In this document: piece by piece, positions 1-12,010 of the stretch
How the letters are laid out: every line of letters begins with the position of its first letter
Position numbering within the stretch: position 1 is the first letter of the stretch
Assembly (NCBI GenBank): GCA_029298735.1
Contig: JANSLP010000148.1
Coordinates: 1-64,000, forward strand
Direction of reading: 5' to 3'
Origin: Ophiostoma sp. CBS 140.51
Taxonomy: Eukaryota; Ascomycota; Sordariomycetes; Ophiostomatales; Ophiostomataceae
DNA length: 64,000 nucleotides
The notes under the pieces: generated by a model
Told to the model about the DNA's origin: nothing
Databases searched by the model: none
What the model saw: only the letters and a program-made list of their open reading frames with translations
Program-made: the position numbers and the translations under genes

Positions 1-98
<98 letters not shown>
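1..98. repeat. Homopolymer G run at the window edge
   Basis: The first 98 bases are all G, with no telomere-type TTAGGG periodicity. This is most simply a read or assembly artefact at a contig end, since poly-G is a known failure mode of two-colour sequencing. A genuine tract of this length would be exceptional. Confidence 0.95.
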
Positions 99-99
<1 letters not shown>

Positions 100-1017
100 C
101 GCTGGGTGCCTGGGCGCCTGCGACTGTGTCTTGGCTCAGGCTCGGGCCCGCCCAGCGAATAAGCTCACACCACACGACTGCATAAGTGCCCAAATAGGCA
201 ATCCTCCAAGTTGTGGTCTGAAGGTTCCAGCACTTTTTACAGTGTGCGATGCCAGCTGATGACCAGGGGAGCATCGCTTTTGACTAGCCCATGTCACTTC
301 CACACAAGACGGCACCTCCTACCCGTACGCGAGTACATGAGTATTGATATTGTGCTTCAGCTAGACGCATAGTCCGGATTTGTCCAGTCCAGCTGTGATT
401 GTGAGAGACGGGAGACCCCATTCACAGCAAGATATTGCCCACGCGAGCCACGCTATTCAATACCAGACCAGCAGGGATTACGACGAAGCTCCGCGGATGT
501 GGCTCTCTCTTCTTTGTGTGCTCCGTAAGGAGTAGTCAGTACACAATGGAGTGTGAGAGTGAGAGGGAAAAAAAAGCAACAGACCCCGGTATATGGATGC
601 AAGAATAAAAGCAATAGTCTGTCAAGCGGCAATAAATTGGATGAGCTAGAGAGGCGAAGCCAATCCGGGGACATGGCCGGCAAGGCCAGTCTGTGATGCT
701 GCCGTCGTCCCATATATATACCGTGACCGTTGGACAAGTGCCCGCCCTATGGACTGTTCCGCTTGGTCTCCGGCTTTTTTCCTCTTTTCGTTTCAAGCAC
801 AAAGAGAAGCATCACCGGTCGCCTTTTTCTTCTTCTTTTTCTGTGGCTCCTCGTCAATTCAACCCGCAGCTTCACACCGAGTAAAAGGGGACCTTCGTCC
901 ACTCCTGCTCATCCGCTCGTTTATCCCTTCTCTTCTCCCGTGTACTTTTCTTTATTTCCCCCTTTTCCCCCTTTCCCATCCTATCGAGAAACCCTGCCAT
1001 CCCTCCTGGTAATCAAC
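99..1017. other. Non-coding, upstream region of the secreted Thr-rich gene
   Basis: No convincing coding frame. A TATA-like CATATATATACC lies near 711-722. A pyrimidine-rich leader (about 820-1015) precedes the ATG, as is common before fungal start codons. This is probably the promoter and 5' UTR of the gene at 1018. Confidence 0.6.
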
Positions 1018-2543
1018 ATGCGCGGTTTCACCTCTATCCTAGCTGTGGCCAGCTTGGCCCACCTCGCCTCGGCGACTGTGAATGCGTGCCGTCCGAACTA
1101 CTGCAAGAAGGGTAAGTAGTGATGGCTGTTGTTGACAGAGAGCATCTTGATATGCAAACACATCTCGCGATGTATTATAAAGTAAACAAATAACTAATCA
1201 TCTCCTAAACAGCTATCGAACTTCAGCCTGCCGGTATCGAGGAGTGTAACTCGTTCCTTCTGACGACAGTCATCCTGCCTACTGAGTAAGTCAAACCCGT
1301 ACGAAGAGAATAAAAAAGTCTTATGGACATCAGGCAATGGTCGACCTAACATCCTGGCAGGACGGACTACTCTACGCCCTCATCGGTTGTCACGAAGACG
1401 CACACAAAGACGATTTCGGAGACCGAGACCGACAGCAAGACTGAGTCGTTCCAGCCCAGCTCCGTCATCTGGTCGACCTACACGTCCGTCGATGTCATCA
1501 ACAGCGTCACACATACGACGACCAAGAAGATCACCACAACGTCGACGACCAAGTTCACCAAGACTACTACGACTGCTCTCTCTACGACGACTACGACTAC
1601 GACTACATACACGACAACTAAGGCTGGTGGCGGTGGCTACAAGCGTTCTGCAGCCTCTGCCGAGGGACCGACGCCGACAACGATCATCCCCTCGCAGACG
1701 CCAGAGTACGCTGGCGTGTGCCACCACGTCAGCCGCTACGCCCGCAACTGTCTGTCGCTTGGTGCCACGCAGTCGGTCACCACCATTATTCCGGCCATTG
1801 ATAGCGAGGTCCTGAGCTCGACCATTATCTCCACGGCGTCCGCCGACACGTCCATCATCATCAGCTCGACGCTCACCAAGACGACCACCAAGACGCTGCC
1901 GTCGCTGCACAGCACCAAGACGACCACTCGCACGACGACTACTGTTGTTAGCACGTCAACGTCGACCACCTTCACCAAGACCACGACCAAGACATCGACG
2001 GGCATCAAGACCTTAACCCTCGGCACCACCACAACCACGACCACTAAGTCGACCACCTCGCCCACGCCCTACCTTTTGAAGGTGACTGGCCAGACGACTT
2101 CGCCCGGTGTCTCGAGCATGGTCGGCTCGTACGTCGACTGGATCACGCCGAGCGGTTCGGGCCTGTCCAACTGGCCGTACAACTTTGCTCTGGGCTTCAT
2201 TGATGGCGCCAGCTACGGCAGTGCCTTTGTGATTACCCCCGCCGGCTACCTGGCTGTGGTCTACCGCGTCACCTCGGGCTTAAGCCACACCAACACGCCC
2301 ATGCTGCTGACGGTCGTTGACGGCAACTACGTTGTGCCCACGGCCTCGCCTGCCGCGAATGCCAACCTGATTTCGTGTTCGCTGAGCACGAGCGGCGGCA
2401 CGACGACGCTGGCTAACTGCAACTACAACCTGTACCCGACGAGATACCCCGCGGGCAACAGCTACGTCACCATCATGTCCGCCACGCAGGATGCAAGCCC
2501 CGCTGGCCAGCTCACGTTTTCGCTGACGGCCACCTCGTACTAA
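1018..2543 (+). CDS. Secreted Thr/Ser-rich cell-surface protein, function unknown
   Basis: Exons 1018-1111, 1213-1285 and 1361-2543 (introns GTAAGT...AG, phases checked) give 449 residues. The start MRGFTSILAVASLAHLASA is a clear signal peptide. A short Cys-containing segment follows (ACRPNYCKK, then EECNS). A long Thr/Lys/Ser-rich stretch looks heavily O-glycosylated, and a KR dibasic site inside it (YKRS) could be cut by Kex2. The last 160 residues or so form a compact Gly/Tyr/Ser-rich domain with two Cys that I do not recognise. There is no GPI signal or membrane segment at the C-terminus. Being secreted and possibly wall-associated is inferred from composition. Confidence 0.85.
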
Positions 2544-3109
2544 ACGCAGCCTTGTGCGGTGTTGTGTTGACGTTTCATTTCATGTTATTCCCGCAGCGGT
2601 TTTCTTTTTTTCTTCCCTTACAACTTCTCTTCCGACTCTCCTTCTCATTCCCTTTATATATCTTCTTTCTTACTGACTTCTATTCATAATGTAAACCTTT
2701 TTATAAGACACTGTTTGCTCCGCAGCCTTTTTGTGTCTCTTTTTTACCTACACTCTTTACATCCTTTACGCCAGTAATCAAAATTATCTAATGTGGCTAT
2801 ATGCAAAGTCAAACATGTTCCCGCTCGCTCTGTGCACCTAAAGATTCTGTCAAGATTTTTGAACATGCTATGTTGTAATTATTATGTTTTATGATATGAA
2901 ATTTGTAGAATGTGGAATACATAAGAAAGAAAATGCCCAAATAAATATGGTAGAACAAAATAAAGCCGATGCTGTGAGTATCTTTGGAAGAAAAATTGTA
3001 AACAAAATGAACAAAAAAAGCAAAACCTGGCCACCTCCACCTTCGATGGGTATCAACTCTACACACCCTTCTAACAGTGATTTTTTCGACTCTACTTCCT
3101 TTTCCCCCT
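2544..3109. other. Tail-to-tail 3' UTR region
   Basis: AT-rich sequence between two converging genes. It holds T-rich and AATAAA-like stretches (for example AATAAATATGG near 2940) suited to polyadenylation on either strand. No gene is seen. Confidence 0.6.
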
Positions 3110-4228
3110 TTATTGATGTCCCTCTTGTGGTGATGGTGCTGCTACTGCGCCGCCTGCTTGATACGGCCGCTGGTAGGCCTGCTCGGGCGACACGTTGGCC
3201 GACCCAGATGCTGGTACTGCAGGCACACTCGCGGGACTGTCGACAGTGTGGCTCACGGCACCATAGTGTGTCGCAACGGAGGGGGACGTGGCGGACAGTT
3301 CGCTCGGAATCGCACCAAAGGCCGTGTTCGCGGGAAGTTCCTGAGGGACAATGTTGTCACCGTGCAGCTCGGATGCGGGGATCGAAGAAGGTGGCGGGTG
3401 AGGCGAGGGAGAACCGGTGTAGTAGCTGTTGTTGTTGGTGTAGTCGTGGCCGCCAAAGTTGGGTGCACCGGCATAGCGGGCCTTATCGTCGAGACCGTTG
3501 GCGCCTGCGACAGCTCCGGCCACGCTGCCCTCGGGAATGCCGCCGGGCGGCGGGCCCGAACCGGGTGCCTGGTAGCCACCGACAGCGGCAGCTTGACCGG
3601 AGTTCTGGTTCCGCGCGCGGCGCCACAGGAAGAAAAGACCGGCGGCAATCAGAGCAACACCGGCAATGGAGCCCACAACGATACCGGCAATGGCGCCGCC
3701 AGAAACAGAAGTCGAGCTGTCGCCGGTGTTGTTGTCGCTGCTGCCAGAGGGACTCGGTGCTGAAGAGGTCGCGCTGGTGTCAGCGCCAGAAGAAGTTGCC
3801 GACGAGGTAGGCGGCGCGGTTTGGGCGATTAGCGCTTCCGGGTCAAAGGACCATGTGGTGGCAGAGGGATGGGCGGAGCTGAGAGACGAGTAGGTGTTGT
3901 TGAGCATCTTGTTGGTGATGTTGTTGAGGATGTCGTGTTCGGTAGACCAGCAGATGTTGATCTGGTTCTTGGCGGCGGTACATTTCTCGCGGCCGTTGAC
4001 GCAGCACCATTTTGTGCTGCCAGTACCACAGTCGATAGTGCTGCCGTCATTAGCACAGGTCTCGGTGATGGTCCAGCAGACGTCCTTCACATCACAGCAG
4101 AAGCGACGGCCAGTGTTCGGGTCGCGGGCGCAGGCATTGGGCGGCTTGCAGACGTTGGATCCGAACCCGGGACACGTGTGGTCGGACACGTTGGACGTGA
4201 AGAAGTAGTCGTCAAAGTAGTCGGACAT
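3110..4228 (-). CDS. Single-pass membrane protein with 12-Cys ectodomain
   Basis: One 372-residue exon. Residues 19-93 hold 12 cysteines, including CC pairs at 44-45 and 75-76, compatible with six disulfides. A Ser/Thr/Pro-rich stalk (about 115-175) follows, then one hydrophobic helix (about 178-201, starting GGAIAGIVVGSIAG and ending FFLWRRARN). The basic stop-transfer residues put the Pro/Gly/Ser-rich tail in the cytosol. This architecture is typical of fungal wall-sensor-like type I or III proteins. No N-terminal signal peptide is visible (start MSDYFDDYFF), so either the transmembrane helix acts as signal-anchor or an upstream exon is missing. Ligand and function are unknown. Confidence 0.85.
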   Translation of the reverse strand: MSDYFDDYFFTSNVSDHTCPGFGSNVCKPPNACARDPNTGRRFCCDVKDVCWTITETCANDGSTIDCGTGSTKWCCVNGREKCTAAKNQINICWSTEHDILNNITNKMLNNTYSSLSSAHPSATTWSFDPEALIAQTAPPTSSATSSGADTSATSSAPSPSGSSDNNTGDSSTSVSGGAIAGIVVGSIAGVALIAAGLFFLWRRARNQNSGQAAAVGGYQAPGSGPPPGGIPEGSVAGAVAGANGLDDKARYAGAPNFGGHDYTNNNSYYTGSPSPHPPPSSIPASELHGDNIVPQELPANTAFGAIPSELSATSPSVATHYGAVSHTVDSPASVPAVPASGSANVSPEQAYQRPYQAGGAVAAPSPQEGHQ

Positions 4229-7200
4229 GATGACGATGTTGAGGGGGTTGACGGGGAGAGAAGGAGGAGGAGTACGAGTAGAACTGAGGACTGAGGACTG
4301 GAGAGTGAGGAGAGGAGAGAAGGACGAGTGACGATCGTCGAGCTCGCGTCAGTCGAGATGCAGCCGGCAGTGTGCAGATATGTGGAGGTCGAATGGAGGT
4401 AAGAGAAAGCAAGGAAGCACAAAGGAATGTGAGGAAGGAAAGAGATTGGAAAATAAAGAGAGGAAGAAAGAAACAGAGTCACGATGAAACAGGGCAAGAA
4501 TTCAAGGGACAAAACTGAAATGGCCTGGGAACGGTGCCAAGACCAAGGAAGGAAGGAGACAGTTAGCAGCTTAGAATCGGGTCTGGAAACAGAAAAAGGT
4601 GGAAAGAAGGAGACAAAAACGAGGGTCAAGAAGATTGTGAGAGGAGAGAGAAAGAAGAATATCAGGGAAGGGTCTTCAAGTGTGGACAAGACGGCAGGCA
4701 GAAAGACCAGAGAAACCAGAGAGACAGACGAGTCGGAGACAAAGCCCAAAGGAAAGACAGAAAAGGAATGAGAGAGAGACGGATGGGCACAGCCTTCTTG
4801 CGCAACTTAAACGCGATGCAACGCGCCATGCAAGCGTGTGAGAGCAAGTTCTGTAGCGGCACTTGGCCTTGTAGCGTGATATTACTTTTTATTACAGGCC
4901 TCTGGACATTGAAGAAGTGCTGTGGTTTTCTTCCTGAACCTGTCCGTATGGCTCGTACCGTGAGGTGTCTGTGCTTCTGTTGCTCGCTTGTCTGGAGTAT
5001 TTAGGTTTCTGGGTCGTCGGCCTAGTCACCGTTGCAGAGGAAGAAGCAATCGAAAAGGAAGAAAGGAAGAAGCAAGAAAAACTGAGAAGCAAAATCTCGA
5101 TACAGTAGAGGAAAATATAGCATCACAAGGAGGCGCAGACGCTGTTCTGTGGGCGACAATGTCGATAGGACAGTTTGCTGTCATTCCAAGGTGCGGTGGA
5201 CGGCAAGACCTGACAGGCAAGGGCCAGGGCCGTCTTGAGAAGGCCACACACGGCGTTTATTGGCCTGGTCGCCCTCATTGTATCGTTGTGTCAAGGGGCT
5301 GGGCCATCCACAGTGAGAGGGAAATGGGAAGATCCAAGCAAAAGAGAGCAAAAAAGAGCGAGGAGAGCCCTCAAAAACAGGCTTTGCCTGCCTGTTCAGT
5401 CCGGCGTGTCTGGCCTGACGGCCGCTCGTTCTTGCGGAAGGATTCGCATCCCAGGAGAGGCAGGGATCATCGGGTTGGGACAGATACACTTCAACAGCGT
5501 ACCGAGACTGCAACTCTCTGTTTCTCTCGCTGAGGTCGCCATTTAGAGGATGGTCCAGGTTTCTGATGCTGGGGGTAGTTCCCACTGTTAGGTTTGAATT
5601 ACGGCACTTTGTAGCTGAACAACGACAAGCAAGTGAGCTGTGAGCAAGAGGAGAAACAGATGAGAGAGTCCTGATGAGCCCAAATTGAAGCGCCAAAGAA
5701 GCATAAAATCAGAGCGATCAACATGCTCCATAAAACGAGTTGAAAATGAAAGCGTTGACAATAAGGCTAAAAAAACAGGGCTTGGCGCGAATAAAGAAAA
5801 TAGGAGCCCACAATCAAAAGGACAAAGTTGAAAGGGGCAAAAGGCGAAAAAAAGGGGGGCGTCTCAGTATGGTACTCTGTGCGTCTGCATTGCCAACTTA
5901 CCACCACAACTGCAAAGTTGTACCTGGCGCTGCCACCACGCGATAGCCGACTGAGCCACAACCGCGACGATTGTTCTCGTTTTTGGGGTCTGGGTCCACC
6001 AACGAGCACCGTTGCGCGCCGACTACCCCTTTCCTTCTCGCTTTTCTCCTTCTTCTCTGCCGGGATTGCAGGATCGCAAGGATTCTCCCAGACGCTCGAA
6101 CTGCGGAAGGATTGGTCTGGGCCAGGCTCGTGTCGTGTTGTGCAGCTGCGACTTTGTGTTCAGAGGTAAGAGAATTGCAGACAGAGCATGTGTCAGGGTT
6201 GTTGTGCGTCATTCGGTCGAGTTGTGATAGACGCGATGGAATCAAGGCCTGTTCTGACGAGTGTTGACTTTTGGGAAAGGAGTGAGAGGAGCAATAAGCA
6301 AATGGGGGACTAGACGCGAAGAGGGAAGGAGCGAATACCAGTACACATCCAGACTCAGTGCACAAAGTGCTGTGAGAAAATGGAAGGCGCCACTCGACGT
6401 TACCAGATCGCCAATCCTCCCGGGCACTCTTTCCATTCTTTTTGTGCCTACAATAGCATTTAGGTGACGAGAATGGCAGGCGCAACCAGCGTCTTCTCGG
6501 TGAGAACCTTCCTTCTCGTATTGGCAATTGTGAGGCTCTTTGTTGTCTTTTCTGTCATCACCATCTCACACCAGAGAATCTTCGATGCTACACTGCACGC
6601 TCTATGTGCGCGCGTACTTCTTGTTTTCCTCGCATCGTCCCCGGATCAAACGGCAACCGTTCTGACGCTGTGGCGTCCCGGCGATTTGCACTGTTTGCCG
6701 TTCTGCTATTGACAGTTGGACAAGGGGCTGCCTTTTCCGCCAACATAAAACGAACCAGACGCAGACACTCAGAGACAGCACATCCTAACTGCCCTATGAA
6801 GGGAGGGCTGTTCCGAACCCCGAACTTGGTCTTGGCCTTTCTTGACCCAACCCAGGCGAGCCAGGCAATCTGACTCGGCTGGCAAAAAAGCTGGCAAAGC
6901 TAAAGAACGTATCGAACAGACTGGTTGTGCCTCCTGCAGCTCTGGAGCTTCGCCGCCACACTGTCATCCACTCTTCGGTATCCTCTGAGACCCTCTAGGC
7001 CTATCACAGGCTCGGATCGTCCTCCAAGTGTCGCTATTTTAAGGAACTGAACGAACCGCAGGGCCAGGCTAAGCCCAACAGGGTTTGAATGCTTTCTACT
7101 TTGTTATTCATTATGTCTCTCAACCTCGTGTTTTTTCAAGGAAAGCAGCTCGTTCAATCTTCCTTTCTGGAAAATCAATATTTGAGAACCCAGCCCAGAT

Positions 7201-8565
7201 TCTTTATCAAACGTTTTGGTGTACTGCCGTTCAAAGATGCAAAACGGAACACTCCGTCGCCAAAATCAGAACGGAAGAGTGAAACTTCTGGGACCCACCC
7301 TATTTTAAGGATAAAACAGCCACTGGAGAGACCTGGAGACAACCGAAGACTCTGGCGACACCAGCGGAAATAAACGACGACTATCTACCTCTCTTTGCCT
7401 CTCTTTGGACTGGTGGCCCCAGGTCTAAGAAATCGACCGAAACTGTGGAGCGTTGCGTATATTGTTGTTTCCTGGCTTTTGCTTTTTGGGAAACGCTCGA
7501 GAACAAAGTAACTTTGGTCCCTCCCCCACAAACTTAACCCGAACCAGACTGCTTTCTACTTTCTCACCTCTGAAAATGGGGCACGAGCAATTTCACGGTT
7601 AGACCAACTCAAGGCAGAGTCTATATTGTTTGTGAGAAGTCTCTTCAGCTTGTATGAAGTGGCGTTTGCGAGAGCAATACATACGAAGTGCAGACGAAAG
7701 AACTAAGACCCAAGGCTTTGATCTTGCTATTTAAACACGTATTGCCTTTGCGGAAATATGCCGTCAAAAGCCCTGTAAATACATGTTCTGCACCTGCATG
7801 TGGCGCCAGAACGACCGTGCCAAGGCCGCCTAAAGGAGTACAGCACGCAACTGAAATTTTAAAAAGAAGCAGCAGCGGACATGAAAGAACAAGGGAAGAA
7901 GCAAGGAAGAACTCGGCGTGCAATTTAGCCCACGTGATAGTCCACGAGACATACTTTACCATGTTAATGTGTTTGGTACGATGGCATATATATAGCTGTG
8001 GCCATGGTTTGAGAGGCAACCGCAAAATATATGAACATATACGTCGTATTTGGGGTTGCTCTTGATTCAGAAACTAAATTATGACGTCGACCGAGCGCAT
8101 TGTCCGTCAGATAATTCGACAACATGGTCCAGAACATGCCCAGACCGCCCTGTGGAATACAGCCTTGGCTTTTTATAGCGGTTTGTTTGGTATTGGAATA
8201 TGCCCTGGGCGTGTTTACGTGAACATAATTTTAAGAAGAGCATGCCTATATGTCCATCTAGAATGTTATTTACAAGGCATTTGTAAATCTAATCAGACTG
8301 TAATACCGGCATTAATACTTGTTTACTTTCATAATTGATCAAAACTATGCAGCTACTGAATTTGTTTGGGCTTATGTTTTTGTATATATATATATTTGTG
8401 TTTTTAGAGTTTTACATAGCATATGAATAAAAAAGTAATCAATTAAACCTAATAAACAGACAATAAATAAACAAACAACTCTAGCCTAACAATTGTCTAG
8501 AAAAGAAAACGAAAAAGAAGAAAACGACAACAAAAAGGACATAGATAGCTATACCGAGGGACATT
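4229..8565. other. 4.3-kb gene-poor region
   Basis: Only short, compositionally random frames occur here. About 4229-4790 is purine-rich on +, so pyrimidine-rich on the strand of the membrane-protein gene that starts at 4228, and probably contains its promoter and leader. The end (8340-8480) is AT-rich with a (TA)n tract near 8383-8394. Long regulatory DNA or unannotated non-coding transcripts are possible but not shown. Confidence 0.55.
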
Positions 8566-10059
8566 CTACTCCAACAGCTCGTCCTCGACCTCGTCAGCCC
8601 AGGAATCAAACTCTGGGCGGTCGTCATTATAACGAGGAAGGGGAGCAAATTTAACACTGTGTGCTGGCTGGACCTCCTCGGCAACGAAAGGCTGCTGCCC
8701 CGGGACCATGAGATACCTAGGGTCGACGCAGTTCCTGACCTCTTCAGCCCAGTTTTCGCACTTTGTACTGTTATCGTCGTCATCAGGCGGAGGGGTGACT
8801 ATGATGATTGAGATTTTCATTGGCAAAGAACCAGTGCTGGAAGCTGGGGTGATTGGCTGACTCTCCCAGTGGTTGTCCTCTGAATCATCTGTAGCATATG
8901 CCGTTCCGTCACTGGATAAACTGGAAGACGGGGGCGACTCGGGCTCAGGCTCCGCAGGCTCTAGCTTGTCAAGCTCTAGCTTGTCAGGCTCTGGCTTGTC
9001 AGGCTTTTCCTCTTCGGGCGGCACCTCCTTCACGTCATCAGTCTCAACCACTGGATCGTGAGGCTTTGAAGAGCCATTCAAGATGACTGGCGGCCAGTAC
9101 TTGGTAGTAGGCTTGGAAGCAGGAGGTGTAACGGTAGCAGGGACTTGCTGATTCACCTCTTTCTGCATATTGTACTTCTTGATACCAGGCATAGAGTTAG
9201 GCGTGGAGGTAGGCACAAACTCAAGTGCAGAGGCCGAAAGAATATGGTCCTGCTGGGGCTGACCATCAGAGTATTGCTGGTGCTCCATCTGTTGCAGTTC
9301 GTACATGTACCGGCCGTGCTGGTACTGTCGGGCCTCATAAGCGCGCTGTACCTCCTTATTCCTGAAGAGCCGAAGCGTGATCCGGTTACAACAACGAAAG
9401 ATGCGGAAAAAAGACCTGAACTTGTCATCGCCCAAGAACGGATGCATGAGCCGAGCCACTTCGTAGTTGCAAAAGGCATACATGTGTTTGGCCCATGCAA
9501 CCGGAGAATGAGTGTCAGGATTGCTTGTATCAGTCACGTCCTGTGCGATGCCGTCTGTGAGGGGTGGGAGAAACCCGTCACGGATCGCTTTGGAGATCGC
9601 TCTCCTGACCTCTCTACAGGCTTGTTGATAATCGATGTGACTAGCCCCACAGTTTTTGCGATTGAGGTCAAAGCCGATTTTGAGAAATCGTTTGGCCGAA
9701 AGTTCGATGAGGCAGAAGCCAGGCGGCATGCGCTCCCGCTGCTCGCGTTTTTGCCTCTTCACGAATTTGGCACGTATGCGCTTCTTCCCGGGCAGCCCGA
9801 GGCGCTCCTTCCGGTCCTCCTCGATTTCGAGGCTGGAAATGGAGAAATGGTCATGACCATTGCGTGTGGCGTGGTGACCAGAAAGCTTGGGGCCAAACTC
9901 CACGGTTGGACCGCCAATGGGGAGGGCATCACCAAACATGGGCAGCTTGTGGTGCTGAGGATGAACAGACGCCATCATATAGTCAAACTCGTAAGCACTG
10001 ACGTTGTGACTGAGGTTGTCCTTAGACGTGGGCTGCGAAGTAGTGTGCGTAGAAGACAT
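8566..10059 (-). CDS. Hypothetical protein with twin W-acidic C-terminal motifs
   Basis: One exon, 497 residues; I do not recognise a family. Residues about 83-111 are strongly basic (KKRIRAKFVKRQKREQRER), suggesting nuclear or nucleic-acid association. A folded-looking central part (about 111-260) contains scattered Cys, including RCCNR. A Lys/Pro/Glu/Asp repeat region follows, encoded by 15-bp DNA repeats. Near the C-terminus two similar motifs occur, ENWAEEV and DSWADEVEDE, the second almost at the end. The ATG sits in a reasonable context and no intron is needed. It is probably lineage-specific. Confidence 0.75.
   Translation of the reverse strand: MSSTHTTSQPTSKDNLSHNVSAYEFDYMMASVHPQHHKLPMFGDALPIGGPTVEFGPKLSGHHATRNGHDHFSISSLEIEEDRKERLGLPGKKRIRAKFVKRQKREQRERMPPGFCLIELSAKRFLKIGFDLNRKNCGASHIDYQQACREVRRAISKAIRDGFLPPLTDGIAQDVTDTSNPDTHSPVAWAKHMYAFCNYEVARLMHPFLGDDKFRSFFRIFRCCNRITLRLFRNKEVQRAYEARQYQHGRYMYELQQMEHQQYSDGQPQQDHILSASALEFVPTSTPNSMPGIKKYNMQKEVNQQVPATVTPPASKPTTKYWPPVILNGSSKPHDPVVETDDVKEVPPEEEKPDKPEPDKLELDKLEPAEPEPESPPSSSLSSDGTAYATDDSEDNHWESQPITPASSTGSLPMKISIIIVTPPPDDDDNSTKCENWAEEVRNCVDPRYLMVPGQQPFVAEEVQPAHSVKFAPLPRYNDDRPEFDSWADEVEDELLE
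8957..9006. repeat. 15-bp coding minisatellite
   Basis: Three consecutive 15-bp units (8957-8971, 8972-8986, 8987-9001), differing at one or two bases, plus a partial fourth. They lie in frame in the gene on the minus strand and encode a Lys-Pro/Leu-Glu-Pro/Leu-Asp pentapeptide. Copy number probably varies between strains. Confidence 0.85.
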
Positions 10060-12010
10060 TGTGACTTGTGGGCGAAAAGAAAACTCAAAGAAAGTAGAGT
10101 TTGGTCTTGGATGGTTCTGGAAGCGGAAAGAACTGGCTGGGCTGAGCGTGGTGGTCGAGCGGATTAGACGAATTGAGTTTGCTGAGTTGGTGCGGATGTT
10201 TGGGTGTTTTGATGTGTTTCTTGTTTGAATATGGGATAAGAAGGAAGAGGGGAGGAGGGAGTTTGGAGGAGGGATGGCCGGTCTTTTATAGCCATTTGGT
10301 GATGGTCCCCTTCAGCAGCGAGCTTAGCTGCTAGAGAGAAGAAGTGTACGTAGTTACCGAAGGGAGATACGGTGAGGTCATTGATGTGCTGAGTTTTGCT
10401 TTGTCTGCGCCCCCTCTAGTTGATGTGTTGGTCGATCGGCTTGCCCGGGCTTGTTGGGTGGGCGACGTACGCAAAACTTAAGACCATAACTCGAGTCCAC
10501 GGTCAAAATATTGTAATCCCAACTCCCAAAATAGAACAGAACTATCTGAAAGTATCCTATGACGGTACTTTCCTCTTTCTGCTTCTTTTTACAGTCACGT
10601 AAATCAAAAATCAAAATTTATACTCACGTGGAGGTACGAGTATCGTAGATGCAAAATCAAGCCACATCTAGTCGTGACACTTTAAAATATAGCGAATCAA
10701 AGCTTACCATAATATCTAGGAAGCTATTTATGGCACTGCAGTATGCTTATTTAGTTGAGCAATGCCGTCGTATCTATGATGCTTTTTGCAATATAGGGGG
10801 GTCACGATCTCTCTTTTTTTGTTATTTACCCGTTTAGCTAAGCTTCCAAAAAAGAGTATCTTATTTTATGAGACTGGAAAATTATATAGTGTGTAGAAAA
10901 GTAAGGCACAAAATACCATGGTTGATAGGTCAAGTGCAGTACGCACTTTCTCTACAATTTCAGCAGGATTAAACTGTCGTTGTTTACTTTCGTTCACTCG
11001 TCCCTCCCTAAGCTGGAACGCTGCCTCTGTCTATTTCTGTGGGTTTAAAATACTTTAATACCAATAAAAAGCAGTCTTATCAAGTTTGAGCTTAAATAGA
11101 TGGAGATTGTAGCTGTTGTCGTGAATATCGTGAATAGCAAGATAATGGGCACTGTAAACAAAACCGATCCAAAATATTGCAAAGTAGAATGAACAGACAG
11201 CCAGAGCTCCCACGAAGATTTTGAGGTGCTTTTTATGTAAAACAAACCATTTCCAGGAGATTAGGCCATATTTGAACAAATTTGAGAAAAAGCATGTGCC
11301 TTTACACCCCGCGATCGTGGCTTTCCCCTCGACACACCACTTACACAAGAGACATGTCGTTAGAGCCCTTGGCTAGATGACTAATATTTTTGGCGACGCC
11401 AACCGACCAATCAGAGACCCGCATTAGAGGTTCCAACATCGTGTACTTTCTTTCACCGCCATTTATGTTGCCTTCTTTGTTTCCTTACTGTACTATTCTT
11501 TTTCCAGAAAGATATTTCTCTCCCCACGTCATGTATACGGATTGAGGCGGAGCAGGTGTAAGTTACAGCCCGAGATCTGCGCTGTTTGCCTTCCCTAGCC
11601 GATCATGAGGCTACACGGCCCGCAATGTTTTTTATTTTACTTTATTTCGTCATATTCACGATCAGACGATAAGCTTATTTATTTGTGACGAAAAGTAAAT
11701 CGTGGCACAAGCGATGAAGCGAGGAGCATATGCGTAAGTGTTGATAACTAATCCAAAAAAATATATAGTGATATTCTAGATACATAACCTTTTCCATAGT
11801 CTTCATATATGTGCAGTCTTTTTGAGTATACAGAAAATGATAGCCAGGAAGAGGCAAAGAAGAATGGAATATGTAAGAAAACGAGAACAGGAGAGATAAA
11901 TAGGCCAGAATAGACAAAAACGCAAATAAAGTGAAAAAAATAAGGGCCATAAAAAAGACCACCGTAGAATGAAAATAAATACAGCCAAAGTTCAAGGGGC
12001 TGCTCTACAT
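10060..12010. other. Non-coding, AT-rich intergenic region
   Basis: No supported gene. A CCAATCAGAG element lies at 11407-11416; the same ten bases recur at 38551. The part from about 10600 to 12000 is AT-richer than its surroundings, with frequent stops in all frames. No terminal repeats or transposase remnants were seen. Confidence 0.5.

Noticed and set aside
1..98. Telomere
   Set aside because: No TTAGGG or other short-unit periodicity, only G.
6464..6712. 82-residue hydrophobic frame as a small membrane protein
   Set aside because: No supporting start context or conserved character, and similar random frames are common throughout this gene-poor region.
10600..12000. Decayed transposon in the AT-rich intergenic stretch
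   Set aside because: No terminal repeats, no target-site duplication and no transposase-like peptide seen.
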